NCBI RefSeq assembly: GCF_002288925.2
Contig: NW_022098031.1
Coordinates: 5,575,371 to 5,639,370 of the forward strand
From: Delphinapterus leucas
Lineage: Eukaryota > Chordata > Mammalia > Artiodactyla > Monodontidae
Direction of reading: 5' to 3'
Length of the DNA stretch: 64,000 nt
Numbering within the stretch: position 1 is the stretch's first letter; each line of letters begins with the position of its first letter. Both the position numbers and the translations under genes were made by a program. The notes beneath the pieces are model-generated. The model saw only the letters and a list, made by a program, of their open reading frames with translations. It ran no database searches and had not been told where the DNA came from. Below, piece after piece: positions 12,746 to 24,972 of the stretch.

Positions 12746-13559
12746 GGCTAATTTCTGTTACCATGAAACTTTTGGTTCTGTCACTTGGGGCAATCAAGAG
12801 CTTAAGGAAAAAGGAAGAGGATGGTACTGGTGGCCAAAGGGTTTCATTTGAAACACTTTAGTCAGATTATTGGGGGAAGACGCAGCTTTCCACAGGCCTA
12901 TCTTCACGTTCTCATGCCTGGTCCACTCCCAGCCTGTGCCCAGGCTTTGCATTATTATACTCCATGGTAACATGTGCCCATGGATGGGGATCTGCAAAGT
13001 AACTAAGAGTGCTGGCCTGGGTTTCCCCAAGATTTAATTTGAAAGAGTTTAATGTGGACAAGTGGAACTAAGGTCATGGGCATCAAAAAGAAAAACCAAA
13101 TGGTAATTTCCTTGAGTGATAAAGGTCACGAACCTCAAAATAATGAAAGTACTACAAAATATTAGTTAATCAAAAAATGTATCATGTCTTTACACAATTA
13201 TTAGAGGTTTAAAAATTATTGAAATGACCAATTGTAGGAACAATTGCTTATAAAATGATGCTGAGACCGCCAGCTAATATTACTTTACGTATCTAAAATA
13301 ATAGCCAAAGGGTTTATAAATCTAAACCTCTAGCATATTATTTTTACTAACAGGAAGAGAGGGAGCGCACTAATGCTAAGGTGAATGTTACAGATGAAAA
13401 GTCTCATCATGATTTTGCTTTCAGTTAGCTCTAAGGCCTTAGAAGAATCCTGCTATACCTCCAAACGCCAATGCTACCTTTAATATGGGGATGCAAACAT
13501 TAACTATTTTTAACTCAAGGTTACTGTGAAGATAAGTGGTTCAACACTTTGAACATGCT
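12746..13559. other. Unique intron
   Basis: Nothing recognised. Confidence 0.5.
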
Positions 13560-13720
13560 TTCATATGGTGCTTCTCACATAGAATAATAATGATTTGTTA
13601 TGTGTTTTCCTTCTCAAACTCCAAAGCTTCGTAAGCGCAAAGACGAACACAGCGTCATTTATCCTTGCATCCCCAATACATAGCAAAGAACTTGGTACAG
13701 AGGAAGTATTTTGACGGTTT
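13560..13720 (+). mobile_element. L2 3' fragment
   Basis: 'catttatccttgcatcccca', 'atacatagcaaagaacttgg' and the following text resemble the L2 3' end. Diverged. Confidence 0.4.
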
Positions 13721-14420
13721 CCTTTTTGTTGAGCCGTGTGTGGCATATTTGGCACAAAATCATGTCTTCTAATGACCAGGTTTCTCACCCATTGCCCCCT
13801 CCACTCTTTCTCCCACCCCACCCAACACGCACGCCAGCAAAAGCCCTTCCCAGTAGTTTTAGAGCAAAATGATGGCTTCTTGAATTTTGGGGTAGAGAAA
13901 TTTTACAGTCACGATTGATACTTCTTGCACCCTAAATCTTTCCTAGAATATGAACGGAACATACTGAAGGTGGAAAATATATTTATCTAAAAAAGCTGAA
14001 TTATATTAAAATTATAAATTTTAGAACCAGCATGGGCATGAGTTAGGCTGATACCTTCAGCAGAAAAGGAATTTCACCAAGAAATGTTTAGAGAGTGGGA
14101 AATCAGGTCTTTTGAATCTTAATGTAATATTCTTCCATCACAACCATTGCATTAATGGCACAACTTTAAGTTCATCTTTAATTTTCTAATTTTCTTGTTA
14201 TTTGTATTTTAAGATATGAGAATTTAGGAAGTTACTAGATAAGTGATCATAATCAGTTAAAAGGAATCTATCTTTAGGAGTACTAGTGTGAGAGACTGGT
14301 AATAAAGACCTTTTATTGGACCAATAAACTTCCTAGAGACACTTATTATTTGAAAAATGACTCTTAAAGACACTAAGATATATGTGACCTAAGAGAGTTA
14401 ATGGAATTTTCAAATATCTC
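13721..14420. other. Unique intron
   Basis: Nothing recognised. Confidence 0.5.
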
Positions 14421-14505
14421 TGTAGATGGTAAGAGTGTAGGCTCTGACTTCTGATGACGAATGTTTGAATCCTAGCTCCGCCACTCCCTAATTGTAAGAG
14501 CATAG
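14421..14505 (+). mobile_element. MIR 5' fragment
   Basis: 'agagtgtaggctctgacttc' and 'tttgaatcctagctccgcca' match the tRNA-derived head of MIR. Confidence 0.55.
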
Positions 14506-15919
14506 GGGTGGTAATTATTTTAATCATCTAAAAATACTAGAACTAGGACGAGGTCTTATTTTTATGAATCCTTATGGTATTTGGGGGGGCTTAAAATCCT
14601 ACTGTTTCTCATATTTAACTGGTGTATTTATGTGTGTGTGTATTTCATTTATTAGATAGCCAGATAGATAGATATAGATATAAAATCAATTAGATTATGA
14701 ACTCCTGGAGAGCAAGGTTTCCTTTTCGTATTGTATTTGGTAAAGAAGATGCTCCTTAGATACTTTTGGGTGAATTACTTTCATGTCCACATTTTCCAAC
14801 TTTCTTTGTGAACACACTTGAAGTGGTTTAATTCTAGGATACTTCAAGAGAAGTATGAAACACTCAAATCAAAAATTGAACAGAGGATTCTAATTAAAAG
14901 GGTGTATCTAATTTAGGAATATCGGTGCTTACATATTCCACTTGGTTCGAGAATACAGTATAGAGGGAATAAAAATGAATTAAATTCATTGAATTTAACT
15001 AAATGTCATTTTATTTTATATGTCTTGATGTTTCTGAATTTTTACTAATTGCAGTACAGAACATTTCTAGTCTATAAAAAAAGAGTAAGAAAAACATTAG
15101 TAAATCATGTATTTATTATAGTAAAATATCTTCTTAAAGGGTTAAAAATGCTAAATTTAAGTATTTTGTACTGGTTAACAGACACGACAATTAACTCACA
15201 TTGTAAATGTCCTGGTTTATTTTTAAATAGTAATAATCACACTGATTGTAATACTTATATAAACTTTCTTAGATTTTATGTGTACTGCCAGAGTCAGTAT
15301 TTATATATATCTGTTAAGGTAGAAGGGCAGTTATTTTTAGCCCAATTTTATAAATGAAGTAAATGAGGTGTAGAAATTTTTAGGAAATATTTCAAGGCTT
15401 TGTGCCTAGTGAATAACGAAGTAGGATTGTAGCTCTTATTTTCATGACTTCTAATTTATTATTCTCTTTTGGCTTTAACATGTACCCTTATTAATTTTAT
15501 CAAGTTAACTACTAACTAACTACATTCTCCACACATTGACCAGTTAAATGCACCCAGGGTGGTTGTCTCTAAGGATTTTTTTTGCGAACCTGAAAAATTT
15601 TAAATATGATGCTAATTAATTACCGATAAAATTAACAAACAGAAATAAGTTGTGATTGGAGAAGTCTAAAAGGGTATTGATTTTTTCTGCTCTCTGTGAA
15701 TTAAAACAGCTAACAGAAAACAACAATGATACTCTTCTTGGTAAGATGATGCTGACCTTTATTCATAATTTTTTTGTCTTTACAAATGACTTTTTTAAAG
15801 AAAATATTACATATTAATTTTTTTAATTCTAAATTTTTAAGCAAAATAAGACAGATAAACAGAAGAAAAAAAATCTAATCCTCACTACCTATAACCACTT
15901 CTAAACTTTTGCTGTATAT

Positions 15920-15961
15920 AGATATAGGTATGCATATAAATATATATGCATACCTATATCT
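15920..15961. repeat. Perfect 19-bp inverted repeat with 4-base loop
   Basis: 15920-15938 (agatataggtatgcatata) is exactly complementary to 15943-15961, with loop aata at 15939-15942. Outward, G-T and A-T pairs continue for a few bases. Confidence 0.95.
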
Positions 15962-16009
15962 GTGTATTTCTGAATCTGTAATTTTATCTCTATAAATATA
16001 TTTTATTAC

Positions 16010-16152
16010 TCTGTGTAGATATCTCTATCTTTATTTTACTTCCATGTCCATCTTGGTAGGTATATCTGTCTCTGTCTCTCTCATTTTCTCTCTGGTTCTA
16101 TCTCTATTGTACAGATGCCTTTCTATCTCTCTATATAGATATCTCTATCTCT
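16010..16152. repeat. TATC/TCTC low-complexity tract
   Basis: Repeated tatctctatc, ctgtctctgtctctctc and ctctatatagatatctc blocks. A decayed microsatellite. Confidence 0.75.
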
Positions 16153-17119
16153 GGATGCAAAAATGAAATGTATGCTGTCTTTATATAAACAAAATAGAAT
16201 CATCCTCAATACTAATTTGTACACTGAGTTTTTGTTCAGTTAATTTGTGAACATTTTTTTCATATCATTAAGTATTTTTCCAGAATACCGTTTTAATTGG
16301 TTACAAAGAAATTCAATATATGAATGCCCCAGGATTTACCTAAATTATTCTTTATTTATTACCTTTACTGAGGTAATGTCCATATTTTTACTATGAAAAG
16401 CAGCACCACAATGAATATTCTCATAGCAAAAAATTTTGACACATTGAAGCTTAATTCCTTTAGTTGATTTTCTAAAAGAATTTCTGGATCAAATAGAAAT
16501 TAAATTTTTAAGATTTGGGGCTTATATTATAGATTACATTAAAATCTTCTGAAATGTTGTACCAGTTTATACTCAACCGGAGGAATAAACATCCCTGAAT
16601 TTTATAAACATTGGCTCAAAAATGTATTTGATTGGCAGCAAATATTGTTTGAATTGCGTTGTTTTAGTATAAGTGAAGCTAAACATTAAAAAACACACAT
16701 GGAATTTGTATTTCTTCTCTGTGAATTCACTGATTGTGTTCTTTGACTCATATTTCACCTTAAAAAATTGTATAATTAATTTAAAAAGTAGAGTTTTTCA
16801 CATATTAAGTATGCTAATCGACGTCACATATGTTGCAAATGTCATTTTCTTCTTAGGTTGTTAATTGTCTTTTCATTTTACATGTGATATTAACAACCTG
16901 AATTGTCTTTGCACAGTGGTAGTGACAACTAAATTTTAATTATGTACCTACACATAGGGCAGTATCTACCTGCACACAGGTGATAACCACTCCCTCATAA
17001 GGAAGTGTCTACTCTTATATAGAGCAATCTCTCTAATTTTAGAAGTTTAAATTCTCATTAAATGGTAGAAATATTAACTATATCTTGGTCAATGACCATT
17101 AAAAATAAATACTCACAAC

Positions 17120-17345
17120 ATGTTGAAATGCAAAGAGCAGAAGACCTGGTTGGAAATCCTAGCTCTGGTAGTTAAAAGCTGTTTGATTTGAGCACATTAT
17201 TGAACATGCTTGAGACTGTTTCATCACCTCTGAAATAAAACTATACCCATTTACATTAAGGATTGTTGTAAGTGTCAAATGAGATTACTACGTAAAAACA
17301 ACTGGCAAAGTATCTGGTATATAATATAGTGCTTAATAAATAATG
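17120..17345 (+). mobile_element. MIR SINE relic, near full length
   Basis: Head 'ggaaatcctagctctggtag', core 'gagactgtttcatcacctct', then 'ggattgttgtaagtgtcaaa', 'agtgcttaataaataatgtt' at the tail. Order and orientation match MIR. Confidence 0.75.
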
Positions 17346-18938
17346 TTGTCTGTCCTTCCTTCATCTGTGTGATAAGAGTGCTATTCATTGTATTTTTCTA
17401 GAGGTTGTTATCTATGAAAGTTTTTTCTTTTACACAAAAAACTGGTGTTGGTGGTAGTGGCAGGGTCAGGTGTAGAAATCTCACTTCCATTGTCATTCTA
17501 TAATTTCAAGTCAAATTATTATTATTATTATTTCATGAATTTATAGATGATTACAATGCCTTCTGATGTATCATCTGTTTCCAGGATTTAAAACTTCCCT
17601 AAGATAATTTCTTACTCCTCAAAATTGTAATACCTTGTGTTTATTTAGCACTTTTCAAAGTTGTCAGCAAACAGTGCTTTTAATTAATCTTCACACCACT
17701 GAGGTAATAGTAAGAAATAAGTATTATTGTGCCTCTTTCACACATTCTGAAAATACTTAGCAGAAAGGCAACTTCTTCAAGCTTGAGCAGAAATTAAGTG
17801 GTTCTCAAGAGATTCTATGGAAATGCATACGTCCAGGAAACTGGAATCAACTTAGTTTTGTAACGTAATCATTTTGAAGATGCGTGTGAGTAGAAACCAG
17901 TAAAAAGGTCCGGTCCACATGGTATTGGCTTTGGGTCCAGCACAGGCTTCTAGGTACTGAACAATTATATCAAAGGATGTCTACTAACATGGGTTATATT
18001 TGTTTTCTAAACTTAGCAGATGTGCGTCATGATTTTCAATTTGTGTGTTTCCACTGAAGCATTTATGCTTTTCTTTTCTTAGGTATAAATAGTTCTCATA
18101 GTCTTTTTATATTTTTCAAACAATTATATAGGCATGACTCCGTTACCTGCAATGGAAATTTTTATTGCTAGCATTTTCCAAGATAGCTGAGGACATTTAT
18201 TACAAGAAGTGAATCAGGCTGTTTGTAGATAAAATATTTAGCAAACTATCCCCAGAAACCAAATTATTACAAGAAAGCTGTAAATCTATAGAAAAAAGGT
18301 ATTTTGAGGTTGGTCAAGTCAGTCTCAGGTCGTATTATTATACTTTACTATCTTTATAAATCTTGTCTTCTGCCAAAGGGGCTTCTAAGGTCAAAATAAG
18401 TGTGTTGACGTACCCGAGTCGTGATGTGAAAAAAAAAAAATTCTCTGGGATGGGACTTAGTTTAGTTTGAATGCTGTTCCAGGAAGTTTAGAGATTATTG
18501 GGGAAAACTTGTTAAAGTTACACTTCTGATAGAATGGATACTGAAGACAGTGTGTAGAGTTACAGGGAGGCTATAGAATATAATTACAGACAAGAGAAAG
18601 GCATTCTGAAAACCACTGATTTTACCCTGTGCTAGCATATGTTCTTTCAGGGGGGAATTTGCCATGAGAAGATTGAGAAGCCATAATGGATCCGTCAGTT
18701 TTTGTCAGTTAATGTGACTCAGCCCTGCACTATGTGCTGAGGGTTATGCCATCATGAGGGTGGTCAAATACAAGCTCAAACAACTATCTAGGAATGAAAT
18801 TCTAGTATAGGCACATATCTCAGTGCTCTGCCTGTGTGTGTGGGAGTGGGGGCCTGGCACACGGCCGGAGGACAGAGGGTTAGAGAGAGGCTCTGCGTGT
18901 GAAAGGGGCCAGGGGAAGCTTCAGTGTAGAGCTGTTCC
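17346..18938. other. Unique intron with a possible MIR fragment
   Basis: 17640-17760 ('gtttatttagcacttttcaa', 'cttcacaccactgaggtaat') may be a MIR core piece. Otherwise nothing recognised. Confidence 0.45.
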
Positions 18939-19253
18939 TTGAGTTTGTTGACCTTGAAAAAACAAAAGAGCCAGTTATTTTACCAGCAAAATGAGTTTAT
19001 TTGGGAAGATCAGAGGAATTGCAATTTGGGCCATGCAAACTATGGTGAACCACAAGCAAGTCCGAGGAGACAAATGGGAGGTCAGCCTTCAACAGGTATT
19101 AGGAGGAAACTGGGGAGGCTGGGATGGCTCTTCATCAGCTTCAGGTGGTGGGAAGCTTGTTGTTGCTGGGTCAGAAGGGAATCTTTCTTCCTGCTGGGGT
19201 CGGTAAGCTGTGGTGAGTGATGTGTGCATGAGAGTTCCCCCTCAGAGCTTCCT
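18939..19253. repeat. Unclassified GC-richer block, possible lineage-specific repeat
   Basis: A 315-bp block beginning 'ttttaccagcaaaatgagtt' and ending 'gagcttcctgacttta' that differs in base composition from the AT-rich intron around it. It carries an open frame of about 90 codons without a recognisable domain. It abuts an L1 3' end. It could be a retroviral LTR or LINE fragment; I cannot name it. Confidence 0.35.
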
Positions 19254-19397
19254 GACTTTAATTTAAATTTTTTTCTTCTAGTTTTATGGCGATATAATTG
19301 ACATACAGCACTGTACAAGTTTAAGGTATACAGCACAATGATTTGACCTACATACACATGAAATGATTACCACAATAAGTACAGTGAACATCCATCA

Positions 19398-19428
<31 letters not shown>

Positions 19429-20222
19429 GTGGTACGCGGGCCTGTCACTGTTGTGGCCTCTCCCGTTGCGGAGCACAGGCTCCGGACGCGTAGGCTCAGC
19501 GGCCATGGCTCACGGGCCTAGCCGCTCCGCGGCATGTGGGATCTTCCCGGACCGGGGCACGAACCCGTGTCCCCTGCATCGGCAGGCGGACTCTCAACCA
19601 CTGCGCCACCAGGGATGCCCAACATCCATCATCTTATACAGATACAACATTAAAGAAATAGAAAAAAGATATTTTGATGAGAACTCTTAGGATTTACTCT
19701 CTTAACAACTTTCATATATAACATACAGCTGTGTTAATCATATTTATCACGTTCTACGGTACATCCCTAGTACTTATTTATCTTATAACTGGAATTTTGT
19801 AACTTTTGACTACCTTCATCCAATGCCTCCTTCCCTCCACACCCCCTGACTATGGTAACCATGTATCTGACCTCTTTTTCTATGAGTTTGTTTGTTTTTG
19901 AAGTGTTAGTTGATCTACAACATTATGTTAGTTTCTGGTACATAATATACTGATTCCATATTTCTGTACATTTCAAAATGATCACTGTGTTAAGTCTAGC
20001 TGTCATCTGTCACTGTACAAAGATATATAATTATTGACTATATTTCCCATACTCTACGTTTCACATATGTGACTCATTTATTTTGTAGCTGAAAGTTTGT
20101 ACCTCTTAATCTCCCTCACCTATTTCTCTCCTCTCTCCACCCTCTCCCCTCTGGTAACTACCTGTTTGTTCTCTATATCTATGTCTCTGTTTCTGTTTAG
20201 TTATATTTGTTCATTTGTTTTT
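19254..20222 (-). mobile_element. L1 3' region, minus strand, split by a SINE
   Basis: 'ttttatggcgatataattga', 'gtttaaggtatacagcacaa', then after the SINE 'agatacaacattaaagaaat', 'actctcttaacaactttcat', 'tctggtaactacctgtttgt'. This is the reverse complement of the family at 8651-8985 and extends further into the element. Confidence 0.82.
19402..19620 (-). mobile_element. CHR-type SINE, short form, inserted in L1
   Basis: Long T-run, gtggtacgcgggcc at left, head gccaccagggatgccc at right. Exact 15-bp target duplications aacatccatcatctt at 19387-19401 and 19621-19635, so it is younger than the L1 it splits. Confidence 0.95.
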
Positions 20223-22184
20223 AAATGAGGTTTCCTTTATTTATTTTCACAATATATTTCTTCAAGGATAATCATATCTTAAAAATTGATCTATTATGTG
20301 TAATTTAGTACGATTCTAGCCCAGTATAACATTTCCATTTATAGAGATGTTATATGTGTTCAAAAATGCCTTTTGTTTTTGTTGTAAATCTGAAGCTCGA
20401 AAGTTGGAATGAACTCTGTGTTCCCTTTATGCATGGCTATTTGGTTTATATCAAGAGACAACTTGAGTAGTTTCTTAATGTTTTGCTTTTTCTTCTATAT
20501 TACCACTCTAAGTGGAGCTTATGCATGATGGTGAATACACACATTCCCTTGCTCACATATTCAAGACAAGACAGTTTCTAATCCTCAATCTTGGTGCACA
20601 ATGCCACAGATAAAGGATTATTTGCACAGTGCATCTTTTTCTGTCTTAGCATGTTATTTAATTACTTTTTCTACATTTTTGATTTTTAAAAATTATTTTC
20701 AGTGAAATTCTTAAGTTGTTTTGGACGAGTAATTCATTGCCAACAGAACTGATCCTGAGATTGAGCAAGAAAATAGAAAGAACAGAGGCAATATATTTTT
20801 AAATTAAAAAAGGAAAAATTTCATGTAAAATAAAACTGATTGGAAGAAAGTCTCTACTGAAGAACCATTACAGTCACTGACCCAGCCTCCTTCTCTTACA
20901 GTCACTGCCAAATCTAGCATCTCATTTATTCCTCTTTATTCTCATTGCTGATGAAATGCAGAAAGTCTCCAGAGACAAGAACAGGAAAACACATTGTCCC
21001 CGGTAAAAGAGTTGCATCAATGAAAGAAATGCTTTGTATCAAAGAGGGATGCTATACTTTTCCCCTCTCTCTATCTCTAAAATGTTAAAAAATATGTCAG
21101 AGAATTATCTTAACTTTTGATTATTTGGTTATCTTATATTGAGAAACTCTAAGAGCTGTAAAATTCAGCTAGCCATTTAGATGCTTCGATTTATTCCAGA
21201 TTTTGATGTTCAGTAACTGTTTGTTTTATTTCTGTTAGAATTCTGGCCTTTTGTAGAGACTGTTTATTTTTATGATGCATGATAAGATTTACCTTGCAGT
21301 TAGTTATGGTGATCAGTTTATTAGCATCTATACACTCATACAAACATACCCATTTTAAACACATAGGTATACTACCAAAGGGGTTCAGTATGCATTTATT
21401 CATTCACTCATTCATTTAGTCAACAAAGTATTCCTTCATATGTGTTACATGCCAATTACAATAAATATAACGATTCTTAAGATCTTGAGACCTTAGATTG
21501 TTTTTCACAGTTGAACTTTTTTCCTTTTGAAATTGAAATTTTACATATAATCTTTCTATTCAGGGATGAAGACAATTGCATTCCCTAAGGTAGGGTACTG
21601 GAGAATTTCTGGGGAATCATGGAGAAATTGTAGCTCTAGGGCATTTGGAAATGTGTCCATAGGAAAGGTCAAAGCTTTGATCTTTCTTCATGTTTAACAG
21701 TGGAAGAGGCACAGACCATAAATATGGTTTAACATATTCCTATATACTCTTACCCACAACACCACAAACATTTTCTCTAAGTTGCAAACACCATTTGGTG
21801 TTATGTATTTTAGGATCTATGTAAAACATATAATTCTAGTTTTCTCTGCTATCCTAGTCTAATTTCAGCTTCTCATGGTAAAATATGAAGCTTTTGTGTT
21901 TAGTACATGTTTGTCTCAGTGAAGTAAGAAAATACACTTTAATAAAATTCTCTGTGCTCTTACATTAAACTTGGGTATAGATAGAATCTACAGAAATTTA
22001 TGCTACCATTACTTAGGTATTCTCTAGTCATACCCAAGTTAATTAACTTGTATTCAAAGACCATCTTAAGTGAAGACCGCTGAAACTCTAATATAGCAGG
22101 GATGTAAGTTATGTTAAAAGTATCCTCACTATACCTTCACGTCATTCCTTTTGCTTACCAGATTTACTCTCCTGGTTAATACAG
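20223..22184. other. Unique intron
   Basis: No gene. 21390-21420 has a (TTCA)-like run. Confidence 0.5.
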
Positions 22185-22375
22185 AAGCTGACTGACTCGA
22201 TTGGAATCCCAGCCCTACCTATGTGAATTTGCACAAGTGAATGTCTATGTGCTTCACTCATTTATAGAATGAAGGATTTCCTCGAGGATTACAGGGGTTG
22301 ACACATGTACAGAACTTAGAACCGTGCTTGTTATGTAGTAAGAGCTTTCAATATGTGTTGACTATTATGATGATG
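22185..22375 (+). mobile_element. MIR SINE relic
   Basis: 'gattggaatcccagccctac', 'gtgcttcactcatttataga', 'ggattacaggggttgacaca', 'agaaccgtgcttgttatgta' follow the MIR consensus order. Confidence 0.65.
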
Positions 22376-24639
22376 AAGACTGATTGCACTGAAGGAAATT
22401 GCTATCACCATTCAACAAGTCATTCTGTATTCTCTACACTAGTATCACGTTTTCTTGAAAGTCATTACAATGATAGAATATAGGTTTATTTGGAAATGTT
22501 GAACTGAATGTCCAAAAGCATAAGTTTGAGCAAAGCCAGGAGTTAAACTCCTTTGTATTTATATGTCCTGAAAACGAGTTATAATAAAGTGCCCTCCAAC
22601 CAGGGTTGGTCTCCCACTACCCACTACTCTGGCTTTCTGAGCCTGTGAAATCACACACCCAACATTCTTGAATCTTTATTCAGACTACTTTTTCCTAGCA
22701 CTTATTCACAGGTTATGGTTTCTTATTCTTGACCATTCTGCCTAATGAATATTATATACAAGCTACCTAAGATGGACTGAATGTATTTTGTGTTATTAAC
22801 CATAGTCACCCAAAAATGGAAGTAACAACACAAAGCATGAATACAAGTGACAAGAATAATACAGCCAGGGAGCTTGAGTTCTGAAGTAGAAAGGGGAATG
22901 TAATAATAAGGATAATCAGGGGTCTCCTCTTATAACTCAGAGAGTAACTGAACATGTACTATCTTTTTGCAACACCAGCCTCCTACTGGGATACCTGGAT
23001 ACTATGTATTTCTGCTCTTAAATGTTCTACTCTCCATCCTGCTTTCCTTTCAGAAGTACCAGAGGAAGTGGGGTTTCAACTCACTTGCCCCTTTACTTGT
23101 AAATTTGTGTAATACATTTTGGAGGTCTTACTGTATCATTACTTAGATAGTCTAACAAAGGACATTGCCTAAATAAACCTAGACTTCCTTTCTAAAATTC
23201 TAATGGTTACCATATGAATAAATATATTATAAGACAGCTGACAGATCCGTGGTTACAAATTAAGGTGTCTCTTGGAACGCTTTACAAGAGCGGAAATTTT
23301 TCTCCTTCAAGGTTAAAATGGACTAAACAATAAAAGAACAAATGAGTACTGCCAAGAAGTTGATTTGCATCAGAAACCTTACCTTGTTTTCTCATTTAAA
23401 GTTACTAGGAGCCATGGAATATCCCATTAGGAAACAAACAAATTTGGTCAGACAGCATGTGATGAGATATTACCAAAATGACCATGTGTGGAAAGTAACT
23501 ATTGTATGAGTCATTTAGATCCATAAAAATAAGAATTTATTAAGTCTTAGAAAATTGACTTTAATGGGGTTTATCATAGAGATATGGTTGCCTTTTCACT
23601 TAAATAATGAGGACAAAAGTGATTTTTTTCTCAGCAAATACTAATGAAACTAGCAATGGCATTAGCAAGGTGTACTATTGATTTAATAAATCTATTATTA
23701 AAAGTTGGTGATACTAAAATTTTTATGAATTGACATGGTTTTTTCATTGATTAGATTAAATTTGGAGCTATTTCAAACCACAAAAAATCTTACTCTTAAG
23801 CTTTATTGGAACTCAGTAATGCTTGTGATATATTTGGCTAGGTAGAGAGAAATAGATATATATAGCTGGAAAATAAGATATTAAAATAAACTTGTAAAAG
23901 GATGTAGAAAAATACCCTATACTGTACCTCTTCCGAGGTATACTTCTTAAGTTATTAATGTAAGTAATGATATATAGTTTATTTTATTTAGAGCATGAAT
24001 GCAGCCATAATTCCATCAAGTTTTTAAAATTATGAAGTCAGGAGTTTCAACATTTAGGTCAAAACTTTAACATTTTGGAAACCAATAATACAATCATAGC
24101 TGTCATCTGCCTTCTACTCAACCCAACAGATTCCAGACTGGCTATGTGTTTTTCTTCTAAAGAGGCTTCCATTAATTCCCTTTCAGTCTTCAGATTAGAA
24201 GGTATACATGCTGAGGAACTTTTGCATTTTGTTCTCCTGAGACTTGTATTTAATGTTTGGAAACATTCGCCTTTCCTACAGAGAGATTAAGGAGATTATT
24301 CAGATTCTGAAGGGGTGTTTTCTTCTGAAGGGATAATGTGAGGAGGGATCATAACATCTCTTGACCAGAGCAGAGTTTAACCACCAACATTGGCCTGGTG
24401 GGGTGGGGTTTAGGATAAATAGATAAAACAAGAGAACAAAACAAAACAAAGACATTTGGTTACTTCACATTTTAATCAGAGTATAGAAGATCTATCACTG
24501 TCTTGCACAGACCTTCAATATTGTTTTGGGCTTAGAGTTCAAAGTCTGTAGATTCAATTTAGGTTCCTAAATTATTTCTTTTTTGTCTGATCTTTCTAGA
24601 CTCACATTCTTCTGCTCCTCCGCATAAAACTGTCGCTCA
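22376..24639. other. Unique intron
   Basis: AT-rich. Nothing recognised. Confidence 0.5.
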
Positions 24640-24972
24640 ATAATACTACACATCTTGCTTACTAACATTTCTATTCCTTCTCTTTCTTGATCCAGGAACA
24701 CCTTTCCCTCCTTCAGTGATCTGGACTTTGATTCAAGTGAACCTTCCCTGTCCTCCTGAGTTAGGCCTCTTTCTGTGCTTCTATAGGCACACGGTGTTTC
24801 TCAAACACACTTATACCTTTACAATAAGTATTATTTTACCCATCTCACTTGTTTAGCACTTCAGTCTCTTTGAGGTAGAGAATATATCATATACATCTTT
24901 GTGGTATCAGTATCTCATATCTAATGTTTGCAAAAATGTAGGTCTATAATTAATGTTTATGAAATGAATAAG
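24640..24972 (+). mobile_element. L2 3' fragment
   Basis: 'tttccctccttcagtgatct', 'cttccctgtcctcctgagtt', 'cagtctctttgaggtagaga' and an end at 'aatgtttatgaaatgaataa', matching the 3' end of L2. Confidence 0.6.

Larger units (their letters stand above)
14506..17110. other. Unique AT-rich intron with simple repeats
   Basis: Contains (GATA)-like runs at 14654-14680, a perfect 19-bp inverted repeat at 15920-15961, and pyrimidine-rich (TATC/TCTC) runs at 16010-16150. No gene. Confidence 0.6.

Noticed and set aside
15049..15357. 102-codon plus-strand frame
   Set aside because: AT-driven open frame with no domain, no repeat and no splice support.
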